DNA of 64,000 bases from Lumbricus terrestris. Taxonomy: Eukaryota; Annelida; Clitellata; Crassiclitellata; Lumbricidae. Within the stretch, counting starts at the first letter, position 1. Every line of letters starts with the position of its first letter. Made by a program: the position numbers and the translations under genes. The DNA lies in NCBI GenBank assembly GCA_949752735.1, contig OX457036.1, positions 97,810,761 through 97,874,760 on the forward strand, given 5' to 3'. Shown here in pieces: positions 44,924-59,000 of the stretch. The notes beneath the pieces are model-generated. The model was not told the DNA's origin and searched no databases. It was given only the letters and a program-made list of their open reading frames with translations.

Positions 44924-45254
44924 TCGGGTGACAAGGGCGGATCCAGGGGGGGGGGCCAATCCGACCATGGCCCCCCCCATTTAAAAATTGCATGGGACGT
45001 GGCCCCCCCATTTGGTTTCAACAAGTACTTTTTTTCACAAAAATTGGCCGATGACTAAAAAAAAAAAAAAAAAAGTCATCAGTTTTTTCGGCAGTTGAAA
45101 TGGTATGTCTTCCCCGGAAAATTGGCCGACGACTAAAAAAAAAAAAAAAAAAGGTCATCAGTTTTTTCAGCGGTAAAAAAAAAATTTTCGCCGGCAACAC
45201 CAAAAATTTTGGCCCCCCCCTTCGAAAATTTCTGTATCCGCCCTTGTCGGGTGA
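44924..45254. mobile_element. hAT-like MITE, CAAGGGCGGATCC ends, 8-bp TSD
   Basis: The element is 44932-45246 (315 bp), exact duplications TCGGGTGA, ends CAAGGGCGGATCCAGG and GTATCCGCCCTTG. It carries two A-tract hairpins (GATGACT-A18-GTCATC near 45051 and GACGACT-A18-GGTCATC near 45127). Confidence 0.9.
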
Positions 45255-45446
45255 AGATATAAATTGCACCAGCAATATAATAGTGACTAATGGGAATATC
45301 TATAAAAACTTGATTTAACTCTTTAAACAAAATAATAATAATTATTATTAACAGGCCTAATTGAAAGAATGTCATTGGTAGCCTATCACACCCAGATCAG
45401 CTAATAACGTTCTTCGTTCAGTGCGCTACAGCTGCAGACTTAGACA

Positions 45447-45482
45447 ACAACAACAACAACAACAACAACAGCAACAACAACA
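45447..45482. repeat. (CAA)n microsatellite
   Basis: About 11 units with one CAG interruption. Confidence 0.9.
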
Positions 45483-46503
45483 GTTCTTAGAATCTCCCTA
45501 TAGGCTTAAACAACTGTGGGTTTATTGTTTAGGTTTCAGTGCGCAACACGTAACCGATAGTTTCTTGTGAGAATAATGGCATGACAAGCTCTTTACTTAA
45601 TCGATACAATGTCATGACGATTGTGCATGACATCGATGTGCATCTAATGCACGGTATGAAACACGTGTTCAAAATGTTTGAACGGAAGACTAGATGTGCT
45701 TTAGGAATAGGCATTTAAGTCCTAAAGCAAACCATCGCAATTTTTTTTATTTCAATCAGTAGCCGTTGAAGTTAACAATTGCATGTTTGAGTTTCTTTAA
45801 CGAACACGTTGTGTTAGAAGACGCGTGGAAATTTTTTTTTTATTTGAGCGAAACACATAAATATTCGTCCTGATATAATCATTCAACTGCAGTGTGCATC
45901 TGTTTAAATCGTCTGTTTCAGTTTGTCGGACACTATTTTAAACATTTTATAGATAAAAACACACAGAAGAACGGTAGGCCTATACAAAGATCCTAAACGG
46001 TCAACCGTCAACCCCATGCAGCGCAGGCTACAACCTCAGTTACATGCAAACTGTTCAATCGGTAAAGTGTTAGAATTGTGATGAATAATTAATTGATGGC
46101 TATAATAGGCGGAACAATGGATTTGGTTTTATGATTCGAATAGGTCCATTAAAAATTCTATGTGGAATCATCATTGTAATTTAATTAATGACACGTAGGC
46201 TAATAAAAGCTAAAAAAAAGTGCATAGACCGAGAACGAACTATTTCTTTTGCAAAATGCATTCATACCGATGGTCTTACTCCGAATCAATGCAGAACAGA
46301 ACTAAGTTTTGACATCTCGAGTCTTCCGTAGACCTGCCACAGACTGAGCTGCTATAATAGGCCTACGTCTTCATAAAAATAGTAGCGACTCCTGACGTAA
46401 AGAACCTTCGCAACACAAAATCGGACAGTTGGTTCGAAACGTGTTGCTGTTTAGCGCATAGGTTAAGGGAAGTTCTTCGCTGAATCCGTCGACAGACTCA
46501 AAG
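45483..46503. other. 5' flank of the DEG/ENaC gene
   Basis: No coding sequence recognised. The promoter is not evident. Confidence 0.4.
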
Positions 46504-47092
46504 ATGGACCATCCTCCATTCACTCTAGCATACATGCAGGAAGGCGAAATGCCTTCAGTTGAGATCAACGCAGATGATAGAAGATCTGAATCGATTGAAC
46601 AACAGGAGCCAACGAGCAATGGAAGTCGGATCAGATCAAGACAGAGAATTTGTGAGAATAAGTCGGTTAGTGAAGGATTCGGCGAGACAGATCCAGGTGG
46701 AGAAGAAGATCTTGGAGCCATGGAAGAGATAAAGGTGGAGATGAATATAGCCATTAATGAAAATGAAAGAATGAGTTTCTTCCGGATCCTGAGGATGGCA
46801 ATGAAACATCGGATGAAAATTCTTGCGCAAGAAGTATCCATCACGGGTTTGTCTTATTTGGTAAAACCATCATCCCACAAAGTCGGTTCCATCCTTCGTA
46901 AGCTGATGTGGACAATGCTTCTGTTGTTTGGGACGGGTTTCATGGTTTTCCAGGTGTCCGATCGCATACTGTATTATCTGGCATATCCAACCATCGTCAA
47001 CTATCGAGTGGCTTACAACCGGTCACTGCGCTTTCCTACCGTGACCGTCTGTCCGGAGTTTCTGATCAGCAAGAAAGCTTTCTCTTCTTTTG
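46504..47092 (+). CDS. DEG/ENaC gene, exon 1
   Basis: ATG in strong context (AAGATGG); 196 codons plus one base, donor TTTG|GTAAAC. It holds the cytosolic head, gating motif, TM1 and the start of the ectodomain. Confidence 0.88.
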
Positions 47093-50000
47093 GTAAACAT
47101 TTCAATACTAAATTTAATCATACAATAATAATGATAATAAAAGCGGTGGTGGTCGTGGTGCTTCTGGTGGTGGTGGTGTGGTGGTGGTGGTGATGGTGAT
47201 GGTGGTGGTGGTGTGGTGGTGGTGGTGTGACGGTGACGATGACGATGATGGCGATGACGATGACGATAATGATGATGATAATTATGATGATGATCAACAG
47301 CCACAACTTCTAACTTTTTATTTTAGACTTGTCAGGGATTATGTACCACGGGGTAAAAATAATAATCTATAGGCTATCTATAAGAATGGATGTGCATATC
47401 TTTGTCCAGAATGCACGCTCACAGTTTTGCAGCTACTGACCTGAAACATTGCATAATTATAGATAAACGTTCACCCAAACCATCCAAGTAAGCTATTTTC
47501 AGATCTGTATTCACTTTAAATCTCGAGAAATAGACATTTTAAATTTCGCTGTGTTATCTTATACGCTACCGCTGCAGTTGCGACGCCGTATTTTAATCGT
47601 TTTCCAGTAACGGCCTGCTGCCGTTGACGTCATTTTGACATCATTTTTTTGCCAAGCTTAGCATGAAAATCATACGTTGTCGTTATAATAATGTGGCGGA
47701 CCCGGGGGTTCGAACTTGGCACCAGGATGACGTTGCCCCCGGACCGTTCTCTCTCTCTAGTGGTAAGGCAGGGTACGGCTCCTAATAGTCTATTAGGAGA
47801 CTTGAAGAAGATGAACAACTTTATTACGAAATAAACCGAAATAATCCTTCAGACAAGTTCAACGCAATGTTTCACTGTTCTGACCGTAACTTTCACTTGT
47901 CGAATTCCGCAGTCTGAAACACCTTACTTCGAACCGCAACCGAGTGTCAAAGTGTCCTTCGCAATACAGTTCCGCAAGTCGGAGCGACGACAATGTTCTT
48001 CACGATAACTGACTAACCACAGTTCGCCGAGTGACTGAGCGGACGGTGTCTGAGTCCGCTGACCGACGGTGATCGAGGGAGTCCGCTGACTGAGCCGCCG
48101 ATGTATGACCGACCGGCGACCAACGTGTCGACTGGCTGTACTGACTGGCCTGCGACGTGACTGTTCTTGCGACGTGACTGTTCTTGCGACTTACTGTTCT
48201 TGCGACTCACTGACTGGCCGACGTTCGACTGACAGACGTGACGACTGACGCTTGACTGACCGTCGCTTCACTTACTGACTCCGGCACTGACTGACTACAC
48301 CGTACTCTCTCTGTCGACTGCACCCCACTGACCGTCGACTGTTGACTGCCGGCTCCTTTTATAGCCGACCAGGCTCGGAGGGGAACATAGGGAACACGCG
48401 GGAACATAAGGGAACATAGGGAACACGAGGGAACATAGGGAACACGAGGGAACATCAAGGGAACATAGGGAACATAAGGAACATCAAAGGAACATGACAG
48501 AACATAGGGAACATAAGGAACATCAAGGGAACATAGGGAACATAACGGAACATAGGGAACACGAGGGAACATCAAGGGAACATACAGAACATAGGGAACA
48601 TACGGAACATCAAGGGAACATAGGGAACATAACAGAACATCAGGGAACATAAAGGGAACATACGGAACATAAGGGAACATAAGGAACACGAGGGAACATC
48701 AAGGAAAATAACAGAACATAAAAGGAACATAGGGAACATAAGGGAACATATAGAACATCAAGGAACATAACAGAACATCAAGGGAACATCACAGAACATA
48801 AAAGAAACATAGGGAACATAAGGAACACGAGGGAACATCAAAGGAACATAAGAAACATACGGGAACATCAGGAACATAAGGAACATCGAGGGAACATAAG
48901 GAACATCAGGGAACATCAAGGGAATATAAGGAACATAGGGAACATCAAGGGAACATAGGAACATAAAGGGAACATACAGAACATCAGGAACACGAAGGAA
49001 CATCAAGGGAACATTAGGAACACAAGAGAACATAACAGAACATAGGGAACATACGGAACATCAAGGGAACATAGGGAACATAACAGAACATCAGGAAACA
49101 TAAAGGGAACATACGGAACATAAGAGAACATCAAGGAACATAACAGAACATAAAAGGAACAACAGGAACATAGGGAACATAAGGAACATCAGGGAACATC
49201 AAGGGAACATAAGGAACATAGGGAACATCAAGGAAACATACGGAACACGAGGGAACATGAGGGAACATGAGGGAACATCAAAGGAACATAAGGAACATAC
49301 GGGAACATCAAGGGAACATAGGAACATAAAGGGAACATACAGAACATCAGGAACACGAAGGAACATCAAGGAACATAACAGAACATAAAAGGAACAACAG
49401 GAACATAGGGAACATAAGGAACATCAGGGAACATCAAGGGAACATAAGGAACATAGGGAACATCAAGGAAACATACGGAACACGAGGGAACATGAGGGAA
49501 CATGAAGGAACATCAAAGGAACATAAGGAACATACGGGAACATAAGGAACATCAGGGAACATCAAGGGAACATAGGGAACATACAGAACATCAGGGAACA
49601 CGAAGGAACATCAAGGGAACATAAGGAACACAAGAGAACATAACAGAACATAGGGAACATACGGAACATCAAGGAACATAGGGAACATAGGGAACATACA
49701 AGGAAACGTAGAGGAGCAATTTTACAAAAATTAGCGCCCAGGCAGGTCCGCTACACCCCTCCATGGCCACCAAAAATACCCAAAGCCCTCTTTGGGACCA
49801 AAAATAAATAAAACCAAGGCAAAACTTCGTCCAAGGACGATTAATTACATAAACTCACCATTGGGGCAAACCCTTAACTATACTACTCCAGAGGCTCGTA
49901 AGTCCACCGTAAAGACAAAAATACCTCCCACAAGGATTAATAAATTTTATAAACTCCCCATTTGGGCAAAATCTTAACTATCTTACTCTACATGCTACCC

Positions 50001-53000
50001 AAACACTCTGGCCTCATAGTACTTATACGTGCCCCATGTGCTCTTGCTGCCCTGTGATTATGCGTGCCTAAAACTTTTCTGGTAAGCACTCTGTCCTAAA
50101 AATACTTAACTGCTGACATCCACTAATAGGGCCTAAAGCCATCCCTTTTCCTATAAGCTATATGTGCCCTAAGCGTCCAGATCGCCTAAAATTAACACGC
50201 GGCATATTTGCTTCGGCATCCACCGCTAAAGACTTAGGCCATCTTGTCACCTAGAAATCGTATGCGACCTAAACATCCAGAACGCCTAAAAATCATACGT
50301 GCCCTAAAACAACCATGGACTATCTCGCAGGTGAAAACAAAAGTCTCAATCTATGTGCACTAAAGCTGGAAAGCCACCCAAGAAGCTAAAAGCCGTCCAA
50401 TAAGCTAATGCTACCCGTAAATGCAAATCATCATAGGCAGCGTTCGCTGTCCATGAGCAATAAAAGCAAAGCGGCTATACTAACTATGCAGATTCCAAAG
50501 TTTCCCAAGAAGCCGCTACATTAGGCTACAACAACTCAAAGGGCTACATAGCTATAAGAACAAGAGCGCTCAGAGCGTCTACGCTAGAGTGCACAGAAAT
50601 AACAGCTTAAGCATTCGCTAGCTGAGCCTTGCCGTTCAACTCACTTTGCAAGTCTATTCGACCGTAAAAGCAACCATAGAAGACACCTCTTACCTACCAC
50701 CCTTCTAATCTAAAAACAATAGACTGCAATCGCTGTCCAAGTACATTAATAATTCTACGGCTTCTCAATAACTCTAGCTGTCTACCTAAACCGAGCGGGC
50801 CGCTTTACTTCTCTACGCAGCATCTCAAAACCCATCCATTTCTGTTTCTTCAACATGCACAGGGCAGTGACACATTCCGAATTCACTGACTATTCTACGC
50901 TAATCCCCTTTAGGCTGTCCAATGTGTCCACGGAATAGGCCCTATAGCGCGTGTTACTCCCGCCAGGGTCAAAGGGCATAACCGTCCAGCGAAATTTCCT
51001 TTGACTCACAAAAGTCATTTTATCAGCCTTTCTCAAGTCTAAACGCCCATCATTGCATGTAAAACAGAAGAAATTCAGCTTCCTACACTTAGGCCTATTC
51101 ATTTGGCAATGCTCAATGCAAAAACCAAAGATACTGGCCAGGACAGCAATAATTACCGCCCATCCACTACATACAGTCTCTACTACTCCAGTCTCTAACA
51201 TTTGGTCCAGTGGTCGGTCAATAGCCTCCCTATAGTGCTTAGGCTTTCTAGCCTGCTTTCTCAGGGGCTGTCTCACTGGTCGAGTATCACCGGTATCTAT
51301 CTTACGCTCACACACCGTCGTCCGTCCTAGATCTGTCTCTGTCGCCGAAAATACGTCCTGGTAACTGGCCAATAGTCCCTTAAGATAGTCCTTTGCCTCA
51401 GAGGGCACCTCCTCAGGAAGATCTCTAATCAAACTGTCCATCACAGAGTTTTCCTCAAGCCTTACCTTTGCATTTACACTTTCCTGCTTTTCCTCAGCCA
51501 CCTGAACAGGATGTAATCCTCCGATTAACTGATCCTGGTGTAACCGAATGACATTTTCTCCCAAGTTTACTATTCTTACAGGTGCTTCTCTAGCCTTATC
51601 TCCTAACAAAACTCGAGCTACATGAACTCCCGGCAAAATCTCCGATGACTCGGTCATCCACGCAGATGAGGTGACCCCTAAATTTCCATACAATGTCTTA
51701 GATGGAACATCGCATTGTGAACGAGGCGCTATTTCTATTTCCTCGGCTACTACAACTCTTCGACACCAGGTCGACCCATTCCCTTTGACCAATGGAATGC
51801 GTTTCCTCCCAATAAAGACAGCACCTACACCAAACCCAATGCGGCATCGGTTTGCGCGTAACCAATCCATACCCAACATTATCTCACAAATTTGATCAGA
51901 CACCAAAAAGTTACTAGATATGGAAAAACCTCTCCAAAATTTAAGGGGTAGCGTCACCTGACCCAGGACTCTTATATCAGACCCATTGGCGGCACGGAGG
52001 GTGCGGGTACTGGGTTGCAATTCTAGCTCCTCTACGTGATCAAAAGGCACTATACTTACCTCCGAGCCTGTATCGACAAGACACGTCCGGAGTCGCCCGT
52101 TGATGGTTGCTTGGACGTATATGGCGTTGTTTGAGAAGACTCTCGGTTGCTCGTGGGTCGTGTGGTTGTTGGCTACCGATTCCTCCGGTTCCAGATCGGC
52201 AGTTTCCGTCGTGCGTGATTCTCTTGGACGACCGGCAAAACGACGGGGCTGCCGGCAGCGACGAGCGATGTGGCCGACACGACCACAGTTGTAGCATGTG
52301 ATGTCCGATTCGGAATTCCGCTGGAGGTCGAAGTTTCTCTGTGGAACCGCAGCACGGGGCTGTTCTCGAAGTTCTTCCATGCGCCGAAGCATCTTCTCCT
52401 CCAGTTCCTGTTGCCACTTCCTTTGAGCCACCATGAAGCTGTCGAGTTGTGCTTGGAGCTGTTCGCCCGCGTCTCCTCCTTGCGCTCCTCTGACACGATT
52501 CGGCATTCGACGTCGGTCATCGACATCGCCCATGTTCTGATACGCGCTCAATCGAAGAGCCATCCGGTAAGCCTCGTCTATTGTACGCGGCTCTTTTTCT
52601 CGAACTTTCAGAGATAGTTCCCGATCACGAATCGCTTCCAGGAATGCGTCTCGCGCTACTATCTCCGTGGTGGCGTTAGATGGAACCGGGTAGGCTAGGA
52701 CAACCAATCGTCGGATATCGTGCAAAAGGTCACTTAGATTCTCGTCCTGTCTCTGGCGACGATAATACAATTGAGTCCGAAATGTTTCAGCCTGACCATC
52801 GGCACCATACCTTTGACGTAACCGTTCCATGAGTTGTTCGTAGCTGACATCTTCTTGCGCACCAAAATCCCATAAGAGTTGAACGGCAGATTTCTCCAAC
52901 GAGCAACGCAAGAAGTCCGCTTTGTCACTGTCCGACCAACGATTGTATCTGGAGCACACTTCAAACTGGGCGAGAAAAGACTCCAGAGACCCGGTTCCGT

Positions 53001-56000
53001 CGAATTTTCCGGCTTTCATTGGTGTCTTTCTTGATCCGCACGGATGACTCTGATCGTCCACGCGTTTCGAGTCCGCAGCGGTGGTTTCCGACAGCAGCAC
53101 TGTTTTCCGTTCCTTCTTCGGCAGGTCCTGAAAATCGAAGTCGATTCTCTCGAGAAATTGGCTGGATTTCACCTCAGAATCGTCCAAAGCGTTCGTTTCT
53201 CGTCTGGCGGCGGGTGTCGAAGTCGTCCGTAAAGCAGCAGCGTCTGACCGTGCGAAAGAAGCTGCAGCATCCATTCTTGCAGAATCGAAAATCAAGATCC
53301 AACGGAACGGCAGAGTTCAGAAAAACAAATTGAATTATCCACAGAGTTCAGAATTCAATTCCGACGAAAGCCCAACGAAGAACAGAAACAAATGTACCCA
53401 CTTCTGGTACCATTTGTGGCGGACCCGGGGGTTCGAACTTGGCACCAGGATGACGTTGCCCCCGGACCGTTCTCTCTCTCTAGTGGTAAGGCAGGGTACG
53501 GCTCCTAATAGTCTATTAGGAGACTTGAAGAAGATGAACAACTTTATTACGAAATAAACCGAAATAATCCTTCAGACAAGTTCAACGCAATGTTTCGCTG
53601 TTCTGACCGTAACTTTCACTTGTCGAATTCCGCAGTCTGAAACACCTTACTTCGAACCGCAACCGAGTGTCAAAGTGTCCTTCGCAATACAGTTCCGCAA
53701 GTCGGAGCGACGACAATGTTCTTCACGATAACTGACTAACCACAGTTCGCCGAGTGACTGAGCGGACGGTGTCTGAGTCCGCTGACCGACGGTGATCGAG
53801 GGAGTCCGCTGACTGAGCCGCCGATGTATGACCGACCGGCGACCAACGTGTCGACTGGCTGTACTGACTGGCCTGCGACGTGACTGTTCTTGCGACGTGA
53901 CTGTTCTTGCGACTTACTGTTCTTGCGACTCACTGACTGGCCGACGTTCGACTGACAGACGTGACGACTGACGCTTGACTGACCGTCGCTTCACTTACTG
54001 ACTCCGGCACTGACTGACTACACCGTACTCTCTCTGTCGACTGCACCCCACTGACCGTCGACTGTTGACTGCCGGCTCCTTTTATAGCCGACCAGGCTCG
54101 GAGGGGAACATAGGGAACACGCGGGAACATAAGGGAACATAGGGAACACGAGGGAACATAGGGAACACGAGGGAACATCAAGGGAACATAGGGAACATAA
54201 GGAACATCAAAGGAACATGACAGAACATAGGGAACATAAGGAACATCAAGGGAACATAGGGAACATAACGGAACATAGGGAACACGAGGGAACATCAAGG
54301 GAACATACAGAACATAGGGAACATACGGAACATCAAGGGAACATAGGGAACATAACAGAACATCAGGGAACATAAAGGGAACATACGGAACATAAGGGAA
54401 CATAAGGAACACGAGGGAACATCAAGGAACATAACAGAACATAAAAGGAACATAGGGAACATAAGGGAACATATAGAACATCAAGGAACATAACAGAACA
54501 TCAAGGGAACATCACAGAACATAAAAGAAACATAGGGAACATAAGGAACACGAGGGAACATCAAAGGAACATAAGGAACATACGGGAACATCAGGAACAT
54601 AAGGAACATCGAGGGAACATAAGGAACATCAGGGAACATCAAGGGAACATAGGAACATAAAGGGAACATACAGAACATCAGGAACACGAAGGAACATCAA
54701 GGGAACATTAGGAACACAAGAGAACATAACAGAACATAGGGAACATACGGAACATCAAGGGAACATAGGGAACATAACAGAACATCAGGAAACATAAAGG
54801 GAACATACGGAACATAAGAGAACATCAAGGAACATAACAGAACATAAAAGGAACAACAGGAACATAGGGAACATAAGGAACATCAGGGAACATCAAGGGA
54901 ACATAAGGAACATAGGGAACATCAAGGAAACATACGGAACACGAGGGAACATGAGGGAACATCAAAGGAACATAAGGAACATACGGGAACATCAAGGGAA
55001 CATAGGAACATAAAGGGAACATACAGAACATCAGGAACACGAAGGAACATCAAGGAACATAACAGAACATAAAAGGAACAACAGGAACATAGGGAACATA
55101 AGGAACATCAGGGAACATCAAGGGAACATAAGGAACATAGGGAACATCAAGGAAACATACGGAACACGAGGGAACATGAGGGAACATGAGGGAACATCAA
55201 AGGAACATAAGGAACATACGGGAACATAAGGAACATCAGGGAACATCAAGGGAACATAGGGAACATACAGAACATCAGGGAACACGAAGGAACATCAAGG
55301 GAACATAAGGAACACAAGAGAACATAACAGAACATAGGGAACATACGGAACATCAAGGAACATAGGGAACATAGGGAACATACAAGGAAACGTAGAGGAG
55401 CAATTTTACAAAAATTAGCGCCCAGGCAGGTCCGCTACAATAATCCTCGTTTAATGACTCAATCTGACGGACCGCAGAATGATTACAGGTACAGGTTATA
55501 CGAAATACGGCCCACTAGCCTATAGCACGACACGCAGGTCGGCTTTACAGCAGTGGGTTCGGTAGCTTAACATTAACACTAATAGGCTAAGTGCTGGATC
55601 ACTCCTGGTTCGGCAAAGCCAGAAGTGGGAATGGCTATCTTATTTTCAGCAGAACCCGAGCCAAACAACACAACAGAACAGAAAAATTCTTGAAAATTTT
55701 TACAGCCCTGGGAAAGATAAATGCCTTCGGCCAAGGAGTATTGTACAAAAAGGAGCCTTAAATATATTTTTCTTCAATAAAATAAATGCTTGGTATGAAT
55801 GATCAGATTATTTATAAAGAAACAGGGCACCAGCGTGACCGCGCGTTGCCATGTATATTTTAACACTTATTCATCTGAAACGTTACAGCTAAACAGATGT
55901 TTAGCCTACACGGGCCCCGTCGCCTCCGCCCAACACACACTTCGGCCGGGTGGGGCAGAGGTAAGGGGTGGGGGTAGGGTGGGGAAGAAATTATCCCGAA

Positions 56001-59000
56001 AACCCAAATTTCACGGGCGGCGTACCAGCGGAGGTCGGAGTGTGGTGGGGTGTGTTGTGAGGTGAGGTGGGGATGTGGGAAGGGGTGGAGGGTGTGGGAG
56101 TGGTGAGGAAATTTTCCCGAAAACCCAAATTTTACGGGTGGCGAAGGGTTATGGCCTGGCCGGTTGCCCTTCCTGACACCAACTCAACAGTATTACAGTA
56201 AATAAAAAAGAATAAAGTAACAAAGGGAATAAAGTAAGAAAAACAATCGTAACTATGATTATGATGATGGTTCTCTGCCCGAAGGCAGGTTCAATGGTTT
56301 TTACGCCCCTGGGGATGAGGTGAGTGAGGTGGTTTCCAGTTGCCTTCCCCACAGACAATGATGGGTAAGCAACTTGCCCAAGGTCGCTCCGCAGGAGCCT
56401 GAGACCCTGCGTCCCACACGTCTTGCTAGCCCGAGATATCTAAATCTCTTAATGTCAACTCCCAGCCCGGGCTTGAACCCGCAGTCCGTTGCAACCAACA
56501 GACGAATGCCGCTCTCGCTTACCGGTGTAGCTAACTAGGCCATCAATAGTTGTTACTATAAGCAATTGTTTTTTTTCTTATTTAAGTGGCCAAATTACCT
56601 TGTAAAAATTTTTCAAAGGTCAATGGGGGACTTTAACCCCCAAAACCTCCCCCTTGTCTTCGCCACTGCAAATAGCTACGTTTTGCAGTGTCTGCATACC
56701 ATTTTATTTTGTTCATGGATTTTTTTAGGAATTTATAATGCTTTAATTTTATTTTTACTTACAAAAACAGTTTTTTCATATATTTATTATAGGCCTAAAC
56801 TTTATGGCAAACACGCTAATTAATCAGCTTTTCAAGACAGAAAATTGTTGAGGAATAAAATGTGAACAAAATGACACAGGCTAGAAGTAGGCTACATGTA
56901 GCCTAGGACATGTTTTTATCTCGGCATATTTTAAGTGCTATTCTTTACATCAACAAAGTAGGCCTAGCCTATGTATATATTTATGGTTTCCTTTTCTTGC
57001 AGCTTTCTGCCTAATCGGATGCATTTTAAAACATTGATTTATTTTATTACTTCCATTCGATTTTAAATTTATTGAACCTGTTTCAGCTCCTGAAACGAGT
57101 CGTTTGGCTCCTCTGCGTTTCCCTCCATTTTGGGATCCTGAGTTCCGCGACGACTACAGATCGCTAAACTTTTTAGATTTGGATTTCGATTGGGATTTCT
57201 TCTACAATTCTGTCCTCGTAAAACCGGAGGAGATGTTGCTTGAGGTTAGACTATGATGGCATTTGCTTAAAAATTGATTAGTCGCATTACACTGATGTAT
57301 GTTAGTAAGAAGTGTTGTACGACTGGGCTCTTTATTATAGAGGAGGTAATCAAATATGTTCCAGAGTTTCTTAGGTCCACCCGATCTGCGTCTGATGACG
57401 GCCTCTCAGGACTTCATCTCCCGATCCCGGTAGAATGCACAAGACGAATAAATACGGCTCTGTTCGTCTCTGATCGGCTTTGCATGTATGCCCGTTCAGG
57501 ACACCTGTCCCCGGCGCCAGAAGGCCTTATTCTCGGATCACTGATCACGGGCATACGAACGAACCGAGCGAACCGAGAGAAACGCATTAAGCAGATCAGA
57601 AAAAGTTGTACAACTACTGTACATGTATATAGTTCGATTATTGCAAGTTGTAGAAGAACCTTTGAACGTATTTGAAGCCTGTGGGAGTGAAATATAAAAT
57701 TATGATATATAAAATTATGATATATAAAATTATGATAGTTTAGAGTGGAATAGAAATTTATTTTTAAAGAATAATATTTTAGTGCTCGTTCGGAAAGCAA
57801 CCTTGCAATTCGAGGAATGAAATCGAACAGATTTTCACTGATCAGGGTTTCTGCTTGTCATTCAATCCAGGTAAGAGCTTTCGAGAAGACGTATAGGTCT
57901 AAATTCTATTAGCCGACAAAAATGCATTCTGTAGCCGAAGCCAATCAAGTACATGTATGTTCTCAACTGCATGTTAAACATGATTGGCTGTAACTCCAAT
58001 TAACACATTTTAATTAACCCTAGGATGTTGCCAGTAACGTTTTTATGGAAAGTTTAAGATGTTTATTTTCCACCTCTGTAATAATTGCCAGCATTATTTT
58101 GGTTGGAATAGTTTTGAGCTATAGGCCTAATATTTCTTTTCATGCGCGCCATTGTTACTATGTTGTTAGTACCTAAAATCGCAAACCGTTGCTGTTTTTA
58201 TTCTGTCGCTTTTAACCCTTGAGTGTCCCAAGGGTGAGGGGTGTCTACCCAGACCCTGGAGTCTGGATCCGCTCGTCACGCATAACTTTGGTAAGGCTAT
58301 GGATTTGTAAAAATGGTTTCAGGATATCCTGAAGCACCCATTTGGGCTGTAGCCTATACGGCATGTTTCGCGTGAGTGTTCTCCAACACTGGACCCCACA
58401 ACCACAGTAGGCCTATATTCAGAGTATATAATAGGCCTACCGCAAGATATGTGACTGATAGCTATAGTCATATAGGCATAATCATGGGCCCATAAATAAA
58501 ATGGTCAACGCACGTTATGTGAATGAAAGGTTCATGAACTTAGAATCACTGACATTGCTGCACTAAAAGTCCTATGTTTGCAGCAGAGACTTTGGAAGTC
58601 TATGTGTCACATGTCACACTCCAATTTTGAAAGTCTTTGCCTACAATTAGCCTACAACATGCTTCAAAACGGAGTGCCTAGGACAGCCATGCCTGTTACA
58701 GCTCATGCAGACAGTCGAAACCCTTCTGTTAAAGTTTCGCGGAGAAAATAATAGTACATCGTTTCCTCTCAACCGGTGATGATGTCACTGGTGTAGACGG
58801 CCTACACTTCTTTTTCGACGACGCACAAGTGACACCACAGAATGATAAATGATCCGTTCGTGATGATGATGATGGTTCTCTGCCCGAAGGCAGGTTCATT
58901 GGCTTTACGCCCCTGGGGATGAGATGAGTGAGGTGGTTTCCCGTTGCCTTCCCCCACAGACAATGATGGGTAAGCAACTTGCCCAAGGTCGCTCCGCAGG

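Larger units (their letters stand above)
47692..55439 (-). mobile_element. Ty3/Gypsy-like LTR retrotransposon, internally deleted, recent
   Basis: Two direct repeats of about 2 kb bound a 3.66-kb interior. On the minus strand the LTRs start TGTAGCGGACC and end GGTCCGCCACA. ATAA flanks the element on both sides (47688-47691, 55440-55443). A PBS, a polypurine tract and one gag-pol frame are present, but the interior is too short: RT is cut down and RNase H and integrase are missing. The LTRs differ by one base in their first ~670 non-repetitive bases, so insertion was recent. The element must therefore have been mobilised with enzymes from another copy, or deleted soon after insertion. Confidence 0.93.

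Noticed and set aside
46371..46844. 157-codon minus frame
   Set aside because: Complement of the DEG/ENaC first exon.
47023..47372. His/Asp/Val-rich frames
   Set aside because: They sit on the GGT/GATGAC microsatellite in the intron.
48207..49033. Hydrophobic MFLMFPYVPYVP-type frames in the LTRs (also 53930-55040)
   Set aside because: Products of the GGAACAT minisatellite; present in both LTRs because they are copies.
52040..53333. Plus- and minus-strand frames inside the retrotransposon gag region
   Set aside because: They are shadows of the gag-pol frame in other frames.
57274..57675. 133-codon frame between DEG/ENaC exons 2 and 3
   Set aside because: It lies in the intron between two well supported exons and has no recognisable motif.
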